This document shows positions 1-4,707 of a DNA stretch of 7,444 nt, piece by piece. The DNA comes from RUG695 sp050943135 (GTDB lineage: Bacteria > Planctomycetota > Planctomycetia > Pirellulales > Thermoguttaceae). The stretch is taken from the NCBI GenBank assembly GCA_050943135.1, contig JBMNOP010000027.1, forward strand, positions 1 through 7,444. Direction: 5' to 3'. Under the pieces are notes generated by a model. It saw only the letters and a program-made list of their open reading frames with translations. It did not search any database and was not told the DNA's origin. Position 1 is the first letter of the stretch, and each line of letters begins with the position of its first letter. Both the position numbers and the translations under genes were made by a program.

Positions 1-41
1 CGGGGGGTGTTGGCAAGCCCCCAAGTTCCAATCCCTGACAT
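1..41 (-). CDS. Start of an unidentified gene, probably the next phage head gene (partial)
   Basis: An ATG at 41-39 on the minus strand opens a frame that runs off the left edge, giving MSGIGTWGLANTP and one incomplete codon. A good Shine-Dalgarno sequence, AGGAG, lies at 55-51 with nine bases to the ATG. The frame begins 51 bases after the stop of the scaffold-like gene on the same strand. In many tailed phages the major capsid gene directly follows the scaffold gene, so a capsid protein is the best guess. Thirteen residues are too few to identify it. That this is a real start is well supported by the ribosome binding site and spacing; the product is inferred only from gene order. Confidence 0.5.
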   Translation of the reverse strand, partial: MSGIGTWGLANTP

Positions 42-92
42 TGCAGATAACTCCTAATCTTCTTGTTGAATCAAAAACGGTTCCGGGCACTT

Positions 93-878
93 TCAGGTCC
101 GCTGAGGGCCGAGCGTCATCCCCTTGAACTCCGGCGCGTTGGCAAGCATGCCGCCGACGTCCCGGTTCTGCTTCGCCTGCTGGAACAGCGCCGCCGAATC
201 GAGTTTGCCGGGGGCGTTGCCGGGATTGCTCCCGCCCCCCTGCGACTGCGGATGCCACAGCGGCGATGCGTCGAACTCCGATTTCAGGAACTCCGCCACA
301 GGCGTCCCGCCGTCCTTCGTCTGGACGGTGCCGATGTCGCTCACTTCCAGGAGCGAACGCCGGAACATCACGTCCCGCATCGCTTCCGGCCGGACGCCGA
401 GTTTTGTCGCTTCGTCCACTAAGGCCTTGTCGATGATCCGCTCGTTCTCCTTCGCCTTGTAATCCGCGATAATGCGGTTCAGCGGATCGACCTGTTCGCT
501 GAGCGCCTTGTTGTCAGCCTTGAGTTTGCCGACCTTGTCCATCAGCCGGTTGATCTCGTCGCGCTGCTTTTCGGGGTTGAGTTTGGAGAACTCCTCAAGC
601 GTTGCGGCAAGACGGGCGTTCTCCTGCTTCAGTTCCGCGAGAGAGGTTTCGGCGGTCTGTGCGCGCTTGCGCATGTTCTGCGCGTTCTTCACCTCCGCGT
701 CATACTTCGCCTTGAAGTCGTCCGCGGCGGCCTGCGCGTCGTTGGCAAGGAAAAAGACGTCAACTTCCGTTTCGGGTTCGCCGTTTTCTCCTGCGCGCTT
801 CTCGGTCTGAGTCTGAATCGCGGCTTCCACCGCTTTAAGGAGTTCGTCCCGGCTTGCGAATTTGTCGAAAATACCCAT
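93..878 (-). CDS. Coiled-coil phage scaffolding-like protein
   Basis: A 261-residue, highly charged protein without signal peptide or membrane segment. Residues about 45-150 are a long helical, heptad-like stretch rich in A, E, K, Q and L (for example AELKQENARLAATLEEF at 81-97), predicted coiled coil. After it comes a short module, GVRPEAMRDV at 161-170, then a TKDGGTPVAEFL-type turn at 187-198 and a glycine-rich linker, QSQGGGSNPG at 211-220. This order (coiled coil, 'VRPEA..DV', 'DG.TP..EFL', Gly-rich tail) is typical of phage proteins encoded just before the major capsid gene and commonly regarded as scaffolds. Scaffolds guide procapsid assembly and are then lost or cleaved. The ATG at 878 is chosen because AGGACAGG lies at 895-888 upstream. 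The gene behind it starts 51 bases after its stop. The family call rests on recognition, not on a search. Confidence 0.7.
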   Translation of the reverse strand: MGIFDKFASRDELLKAVEAAIQTQTEKRAGENGEPETEVDVFFLANDAQAAADDFKAKYDAEVKNAQNMRKRAQTAETSLAELKQENARLAATLEEFSKLNPEKQRDEINRLMDKVGKLKADNKALSEQVDPLNRIIADYKAKENERIIDKALVDEATKLGVRPEAMRDVMFRRSLLEVSDIGTVQTKDGGTPVAEFLKSEFDASPLWHPQSQGGGSNPGNAPGKLDSAALFQQAKQNRDVGGMLANAPEFKGMTLGPQRT

Positions 879-1216
879 AAACTAATACCTGTCCTTTGCT
901 ACTGTGAGCCTGTGCCCGTCTGGGCGTTACGTTGTTCCTCCAAGCGAATCAAACCAGGCCCCGGAGAGCGGCAAGCGGCGCCTGTCCGTCAAGGCATGTT
1001 TCAGCCGACATCGGCGGTCCGAATCCTGAACCGCCTGGCGCCGCTTTAACGAATCCGGTCGAACCGGTCCCCGGAGCGGTCTGGTCTGACAACAGCCAGG
1101 AGACTGCGACAGCCGGACGTCTGCCCGGCTACAGTAGTAATAGACAGGCGAAAAAAAACGGGGGCCAGGTCAGGCCCCCGCTATGGAATAGTCATGCAAG
1201 TGAAAGTTTCGATCCG
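879..1216. other. Gap between scaffold-like gene and integrase; no convincing gene
   Basis: These 338 bases hold the integrase terminator (listed separately) and the ribosome binding site of the scaffold-like gene. I see no gene with a proper start. Two minus-strand frames are open and abut. One runs from 1128 to a TGA at 951-949, where its only possible start is a TTG at 1092 without a Shine-Dalgarno sequence (47 residues). The other is open from 988 to a TAG at 901-899 and ends in a coding-like tail, RLEEQRNAQTGTGSQ, but has no ATG. They may be remnants of a gene that once preceded the scaffold gene, or chance. A small inverted repeat, AGCCGG/CCGGCT with an eight-base loop, lies at 1111-1130 and has no T tract. 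I found no convincing sigma70 promoter for the scaffold-like gene here. Confidence 0.5.
1151..1180 (-). terminator. Rho-independent terminator after the integrase
   Basis: The minus strand reads a perfect 8-bp stem, CGGGGGCC / GGCCCCCG (1180-1173 with 1166-1159), around a six-base loop, followed at once by eight T residues (1158-1151). It starts 36 bases after the integrase stop codon and is oriented to end integrase transcription. It also separates the integrase from the scaffold-like gene, so that gene probably needs its own promoter or read-through. Confidence 0.93.
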
Positions 1217-2440
1217 TCAGCCGATCTCCTCGGCGACCTTGCTGGCGGCGGCCAGCGCGGAATGGTCGTAGAACCGCTGCGTGTCGAGATTCGAGTGTCC
1301 CGCGAAATGCTGGGCCGTCTCCGCGCCGTATTTCGTCCGGACCTCGGTTATCGCGGTATGCCGGAGATCGTAGGGGGTCCAGGCCTGGGAGATCTTCTTC
1401 GCCTCAAGAGCCTTTTTGCAGGCCGCCGAAACCACTCTGCCGATGGTGGTAGGATCGATCCGGTCCCGGTATTTGACATATTTCCCCTGGTGTTCCTTAT
1501 CCCGTTTCTGCTGTGAAGGCTGAACGGGGGTTTTCCGCTTGGCCCGCTTTGCGTCCCAGCACGACTTCATGGCCCTGGCCGGGGTGAAAACGTATTCGTC
1601 CTCGTTCCGGCCGGACAGATGGCGTTTGAGAATCTTCTGAGCGTGCTTGCCGATAGGGACGATCCGGTTGTTCCCCTGATAGGCGGTCTTATGGGAGGAC
1701 GGGCGGTAAATCCAGACATTCTTCGTCTTCTCGATCTCGCTCACCTTCATGTTGCAGATTTCGGAAGGCCGCATGCCCGTCAGATGGAGCACCTCGACGA
1801 TGTCCTTGTAATAGGCGGGAAGAAAGGGCAGGACCGCCTTGTAGTCCTCCGTGGGTATGAGATGTCGCGGCTTCGGTTCCGGGGCCGTTGTGAGTCCTTT
1901 CCGCAAGGGTTGGAGACATTTGATCCGCGCCACGGTTTCCGCGCTCACCATCTCTTTGGAAGACCCCCAGGAAAAAATCGTCTTGGTGCGGGAGATGAGT
2001 TTGTTCAGATACGTCCGGGATCGCTTCTGCTGTTTTCCCATGCGGGTAAACTCTTCGTTCTGGAACGAATCACGAAGGGTTTCCAGGTCCCGGACGCTGA
2101 ACCTGTCGGCCTCGTAGTTCGGGAACACGTCAGCCAGCCGGTTGGCAATGCGGATGAAGGTTTTGAGATCCGAACGGTTCTTTACGGGGCGTTTCCGGTA
2201 TTCCGCCACGTAAGCGACGGCCATTTCGGTGACGGTGAACCCGCCGCGTGGATCTTTCGGCTGCGGCTGGTTCTGCGGCTGATTCTCTCTGTTGGTCTTT
2301 ATCCAGTTCAGCAGAAAGCGTTCGTATGCGGCCTGAGCTTCGTCAGTGCCCCATTTCCCGAGATAAATTTGCTTGCCGTTGACGGTGACGTAAGCGAAGT
2401 TTCGGCACTTGTTCCTGCAAAGTTTTGGGGGGCGTTTCAT
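1217..2440 (-). CDS. int: Tyrosine recombinase / phage-type integrase
   Basis: Catalyses site-specific integration and excision of the element through a phosphotyrosine intermediate. The 407 residues show an N-terminal arm-binding-like segment (about 15-45, with YVTVNGKQIYLGKWGT, a style frequent in integrases of Planctomycetes and relatives), a core-binding SAM-like domain (about 68-165) and a C-terminal catalytic domain (about 195-400). Visible catalytic residues are R224 in TGMRPSE, K251 in HKT, R360 in YDLRHT, H382 in AGHS and the nucleophile Y391 in RFYDH. The first HxxR position is Y357, a common variant. All key residues are present, so the enzyme looks functional. The start ATG at 2440 has GGAG at 2454-2451, ten bases away. 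The neighbouring tRNA-Met on the same strand is the likely target, and a strong terminator follows the stop codon. Basic stretches near 294-320 probably contact DNA. Confidence 0.95.
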   Translation of the reverse strand: MKRPPKLCRNKCRNFAYVTVNGKQIYLGKWGTDEAQAAYERFLLNWIKTNRENQPQNQPQPKDPRGGFTVTEMAVAYVAEYRKRPVKNRSDLKTFIRIANRLADVFPNYEADRFSVRDLETLRDSFQNEEFTRMGKQQKRSRTYLNKLISRTKTIFSWGSSKEMVSAETVARIKCLQPLRKGLTTAPEPKPRHLIPTEDYKAVLPFLPAYYKDIVEVLHLTGMRPSEICNMKVSEIEKTKNVWIYRPSSHKTAYQGNNRIVPIGKHAQKILKRHLSGRNEDEYVFTPARAMKSCWDAKRAKRKTPVQPSQQKRDKEHQGKYVKYRDRIDPTTIGRVVSAACKKALEAKKISQAWTPYDLRHTAITEVRTKYGAETAQHFAGHSNLDTQRFYDHSALAAASKVAEEIG

Positions 2441-2454
2441 CGTTCCGTTTCTCC

Positions 2455-2483
2455 AAATTCTGAGTTTTCTCAGAAATTTAATA
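2455..2483 (-). promoter_or_regulatory. Integrase leader: hairpin and weak promoter
   Basis: A 7-bp inverted repeat, TTCTGAG / CTCAGAA, around a TTTT loop lies at 2458-2475. It is extended by AAA/TTT past a one-base bulge (2455-2479). On the minus strand it ends directly next to the GGAG of the integrase, so it could act as an operator or as a leader hairpin affecting translation. Overlapping its far side is a -10-like TATTAA at 2483-2478. No good -35 box was found upstream, so the promoter is uncertain. The inverted repeat itself is plain in the sequence; its role is inferred. Confidence 0.45.
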
Positions 2484-2520
2484 CAAAAAACAGCCCTTTT
2501 TGCTTCGGATTCTCTGCCAC

Positions 2521-2560
2521 AAAAAAAGCGTCAGACCCTTGAAAACAAGACATCTGACGC
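2521..2560 (-). terminator. Rho-independent terminator of the tRNA-Met gene
   Basis: On the minus strand an 8-bp stem, GCGTCAGA / TCTGACGC (2560-2553 with 2535-2528), encloses a second stem, CTTG / CAAG (2549-2546 with 2541-2538), capped by a tetraloop. Seven T residues follow at 2527-2521. It begins four bases after the mature tRNA 3' end and ends 80 bases before the integrase start. It would therefore stop tRNA transcription (and any read-through from the upstream operon) before the integrase. If integration is in the tRNA 3' end, this terminator may have arrived with the element. Confidence 0.88.
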
Positions 2561-2564
2561 TATG

Positions 2565-2600
2565 TGGCTGCGGTTGGATTCGAACCGACGACCTACGGCT
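2565..2600. other. Putative attL in the tRNA-Met 3' half
   Basis: Element integrases encoded beside a tRNA usually use a core inside the anticodon or T arm and carry a copy of the tRNA 3' end that restores the gene. Here the T arm and 3' acceptor strand (about 2565-2600) are the candidate core. The exact core cannot be defined without the second copy, which must lie left of this window. The T-stem mismatch and the absent CCA fit a 3' half supplied by the element, but do not prove it. Confidence 0.4.
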
Positions 2601-2638
2601 TATGAAGCCGCCGCTCTAACCAACTGAGCTACGCAGCC
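2565..2638 (-). tRNA. tRNA-Met (CAU), elongator type; probable integration target
   Basis: The minus strand folds into a full cloverleaf: acceptor GGCTGCG / CGCAGCC, D stem GCTC / GAGC with loop AGTTGGTTA, anticodon stem GCGGC / GCCGT with loop TTCATAA (anticodon CAT), five-base variable loop, T loop TTCGAAT, and discriminator A at 2565. The G1-C72 pair excludes the initiator. The 5' half resembles E. coli elongator tRNA-Met closely, which favours Met over lysidine-modified Ile-CAU. CCA is not encoded; the bases after the discriminator are CATA. The T stem GTCGG / CCAAC contains one C-A mismatch (positions 51-63). The gene starts 18 bases after the stop of the RmlD-like gene and is followed by its own terminator and then the integrase. 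Confidence 0.95.
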
Positions 2639-2649
2639 GAGATGAGGCA

Positions 2650-2677
2650 ATTATACTTAACTTGCCCGTTTCGGCAA
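2650..2677 (-). promoter_or_regulatory. Sigma70-type promoter of tRNA-Met
   Basis: On the minus strand a perfect -10 box, TATAAT (2655-2650), is preceded after 16 bases by TTGCCG (2677-2672; four of six consensus bases). The predicted start near 2643 gives a leader of about five bases before the tRNA. The -35 box lies inside the last codons of the RmlD-like gene, whose stop codon (2659-2657) falls in the spacer. A 6-bp inverted repeat, CTTGCC / GGCAAG, overlaps the -35 region at 2661-2678 but has no T tract, so it is not a terminator. Confidence 0.75.
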
Positions 2678-3574
2678 GAGGGGGGCGTTTTGGGGGATGC
2701 GAACCTCTAAAAATCGACTGATAGCCTCTTGCCAGCCCGAAATCGGGTAGGTGCCCAATATTGTGTGGTATCGGGATGAGTTCAGTGAAGTATTGCGTGA
2801 ACGCAGCGCACGGAAACCGTATTCTTCGGTCGAGATTCCCGATAGCCTATGGTGATTGAGTCCACATCGGCTCAAAAGAAATTCGGCCGCCTCGATGGGG
2901 GTAACCTGCTCGGGAGCCGCTACATGGTAAAGACCAGTCGCACCGGCGCGCACCAGTGCGCGGATCGCGCCGACCAGGTCGTCGACAAAAGTCAGGGAGA
3001 CTTGCATGTCGTCTAAAACCCGAATGGTTCTGGTTCGTCGAACCGCTTTTAAAAGGGTATCGATCAAGTTCCCGGATCCCTGAACCCCGGGATCGCCGAA
3101 GAGAGCCGAGGTGCGGACAATTAAATGACGATCATATTCGGCCGCAGCTCGTTCGGCATCGAGTTTCGTCTTGGCATAGATGCTCTCGGGATTCGGCGTA
3201 TCAGTCTCGTGCCAGGCCCTGCCGAGGGTTTTTGTATAAAAAACCTCGGCGCATCCGAGCTGTACCAAAAGCGCCCCCGTTTTTTGGGCGGCATGTCGGA
3301 GATTGACCGTTCCCTGTACGTGGATCGTTCGTGCGGTGTTCGGATGCGATTCGAGCCAATCGGGCAGGTTGACCGACGCCAGGTTGAGGATAACGTCGGG
3401 ACGTATCGAAACAAGTCCGTCGGTAATGATTCGGGACGAGGCGTCAAACTCCGGAATATCGAATCCGATCAGTTCATCCGGAGGATCGATCTTTCCCGCC
3501 ATTGGCAGCGCGTTCCAAGCGCGCATAATTGCCGAACCGACCAGCCCCCCCTTTCCTATCACCGCAATTTTCAT
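2657..3574 (-). CDS. RmlD-like NAD(P)-dependent sugar-nucleotide reductase (extended SDR)
   Basis: A 305-residue cytoplasmic Rossmann protein of the dTDP-4-dehydrorhamnose reductase (RmlD) type, which reduces 4-keto nucleotide sugars with NAD(P)H. Visible are the dinucleotide loop GKGGLVG (7-13), a DVILNLA strand (60-66), the catalytic Y133xxxK137 in YAKTK, RTSALFG (154-160), and a C-terminal RmlD-like RNTSLNSSRY (260-269). Where RmlD usually has S/T-D-Y-V-F-D-G, this protein has GCAEVFYTK (107-115), so the usual Ser/Thr of the triad appears to be Cys108; the Asn of the NAEGT-type motif is His85. It may thus act on a different substrate or be a related SDR. The start at 3574 is six bases after the isomerase stop, without a clear Shine-Dalgarno sequence, so translation is probably coupled. 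No rml genes lie beside it, so a rhamnose role is not supported by context. Confidence 0.8.
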   Translation of the reverse strand: MKIAVIGKGGLVGSAIMRAWNALPMAGKIDPPDELIGFDIPEFDASSRIITDGLVSIRPDVILNLASVNLPDWLESHPNTARTIHVQGTVNLRHAAQKTGALLVQLGCAEVFYTKTLGRAWHETDTPNPESIYAKTKLDAERAAAEYDRHLIVRTSALFGDPGVQGSGNLIDTLLKAVRRTRTIRVLDDMQVSLTFVDDLVGAIRALVRAGATGLYHVAAPEQVTPIEAAEFLLSRCGLNHHRLSGISTEEYGFRALRSRNTSLNSSRYHTILGTYPISGWQEAISRFLEVRIPQNAPLLPKRAS

Positions 3575-3580
3575 CGACGA

Positions 3581-4612
3581 TTATTTCAGCATCGCGTCAA
3601 CGATGTAGTAGTTAAGTTCTTCGTAGTCTCGCTCGGTCCGAAGCTGTTCGATCTTCGCATCGTCGAGCGAACGGCTGATTTCGAGAAGGCGCAGGAAAAT
3701 TTTCCGACTGTATTCCAGATGTTTGGTTGCCGTTTCGTCTTTCTGGGTGCGCATTACCTTTACGTCAAGCCCGATCCATTCTCCGTTAAGCCCGTAACCG
3801 TGCTTATCGAGGACACGAACCTGATTGAGAGCGCGGCGCGGGTCGACAGCTCCGAAAGTGAGGTCCTGGTCGAATTTCAGGCTGTTCTGGTCGTTGAGGT
3901 GGACACTCCAGAGTTTCTTGTGTGCCAACGCATAACCCATTTCATCCGAAGGGGAGAGGTTCGCCAATAGAGCATGGGCGGTTTCGATCAGGCAACCGAC
4001 CCGTTCAGGCGCGTTGGTCAGAAGACCGAGCGCGATCGCGTGACCGATTGTCGGGATGTAGGCGTGATCCATCGGTTCGTTCGGTTTCGACTCGATCATC
4101 AAGCGAACGTTTTTGTCATAGTCGAGCAGTGTCTGGATTGCTTCCACGATTTTTTCGGTGGCCCAAACCGGATCTTTTGCTTCCCGGATATAGGTTCCTT
4201 CGCGGGCAAGCCAGAAAACAATATTTTTTGTGCCGAGAGCATTGGCGATATCGATCGTACGTTTGGTGCGTTCGATGGCGAATTCACGGCAGGCCTTGTC
4301 GTTCGAAGTGTAACCGCCGTCGATCGTGCGCGGGTCCATCCAGAGACGGGGCGCGACGAATTCGGCGGTCAGTCCATGGTCGTCCAAAATCTTTTTGACT
4401 TCTTCCGCCTCTTTGACGATTGCGGCCGGAGACATATTGTTCATATCCGGGACGGCATCATCGTCATGAAACTGAACACCGTCGAAACCGATCTTTTTGT
4501 AGACTTCGAGCTTTTGGCGGAAAGGAATCGTCTTGCGGACCTCCGGACCGAACGGGTCGGCTCCTTCATGAATATTCCACGGGCCAAAGGAAAAGCGAAA
4601 CTCACCTTGCAT
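3581..4612 (-). CDS. Xylose-isomerase-like TIM-barrel sugar isomerase
   Basis: A 343-residue protein alignable by eye to actinobacterial xylose isomerase (about 388 residues), which converts aldoses to ketoses with two divalent metals. Matches include FSFGPWN..GADPFG (7-22), the catalytic FHDDD (H49, D52), WLAREGTY (134-141), IESKPNEP (E174, K176), IETAH (E210, H213), LNDQN..KFDQDLTFG (239-254; D248, D250) and D283 in LDVK. One metal ligand differs: the Asp that lies in HIDLN of the Streptomyces enzyme is His238 here (SVHLN). The C-terminal extension is also shorter. This gives an E-E-H-D set closer to rhamnose isomerase or epimerase-like barrels, so the substrate is open and I give no xylA symbol. 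The ATG at 4612 has AAAGG upstream. It is the middle gene of the minus-strand cluster, 95 bases after the FAD gene and six bases before the reductase. No signal peptide is visible; it should be cytoplasmic. Confidence 0.85.
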   Translation of the reverse strand: MQGEFRFSFGPWNIHEGADPFGPEVRKTIPFRQKLEVYKKIGFDGVQFHDDDAVPDMNNMSPAAIVKEAEEVKKILDDHGLTAEFVAPRLWMDPRTIDGGYTSNDKACREFAIERTKRTIDIANALGTKNIVFWLAREGTYIREAKDPVWATEKIVEAIQTLLDYDKNVRLMIESKPNEPMDHAYIPTIGHAIALGLLTNAPERVGCLIETAHALLANLSPSDEMGYALAHKKLWSVHLNDQNSLKFDQDLTFGAVDPRRALNQVRVLDKHGYGLNGEWIGLDVKVMRTQKDETATKHLEYSRKIFLRLLEISRSLDDAKIEQLRTERDYEELNYYIVDAMLK

Positions 4613-4707
4613 AGATAAACCTTTTCTTCTCTGAATATTAAACTTCGTGAAATCACGCGGTGGGGTTCAATTTGTTTGATTTCGATGTGCTATCGAACGT
4701 TTGCGCG
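4613..4707 (-). promoter_or_regulatory. Spacer between FAD gene and isomerase with a small dyad
   Basis: The 95 bases contain the ribosome binding site of the isomerase (AAAGG, seven bases before the ATG), an A/T-rich TAATAT at 4640-4635 and a perfect dyad CGTGA-AA-TCACG at 4646-4657. The dyad lies just upstream of the TAATAT and could be an operator for an internal promoter. No -35 box at normal spacing was found, because TTGAAC at 4670-4665 is too far (24 bases). There is no terminator, so co-transcription with the FAD gene is possible. Confidence 0.3.

Larger units (their letters stand above)
1..2564 (-). mobile_element. End of a tRNA-integrated phage-like element (partial)
   Basis: This stretch holds a tyrosine integrase, a scaffold-like phage head protein and the first codons of a further gene, all on the minus strand. 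It abuts the 3' end of a tRNA-Met gene, with the integrase pointing away from the tRNA on the same strand. Tyrosine integrases encoded next to a tRNA 3' end usually recombine into that end, so the right boundary is inferred to lie in or just beside the tRNA 3' half. The left boundary and the second att copy are not in the window, and no repeat of the tRNA 3' end was found by eye here. The genes right of the tRNA are ordinary metabolic genes, which fits a chromosome/element junction. Whether this is an intact prophage, a decayed one or a capsid-carrying satellite cannot be decided from this end alone. Confidence 0.75.

Noticed and set aside
1111..1130. AGCCGG/CCGGCT inverted repeat as terminator or CRISPR-like unit
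   Set aside because: Single copy, no T tract on either strand and no repeated units nearby; CRISPR arrays are absent from the window.
932..1516. 194-codon plus-strand frame across the gap and the integrase end
   Set aside because: It reads through the integrase terminator and the integrase C-terminal coding region, has no ribosome binding site or recognisable motif.
1619..2542. 307-codon plus-strand open frame opposite the integrase
   Set aside because: It lies antisense to an integrase with all catalytic motifs, crosses the int leader and the tRNA terminator, and its peptide resembles no family; a reading-frame shadow.
2661..2678. CTTGCC/GGCAAG hairpin as a terminator of the reductase gene
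   Set aside because: No T tract follows on the minus strand, and the repeat lies inside coding sequence overlapping the tRNA -35 box.
3125..3970. 281-codon plus-strand open frame opposite the reductase and isomerase
   Set aside because: Covers the junction of two well supported minus-strand genes and shows no domain; a shadow frame.
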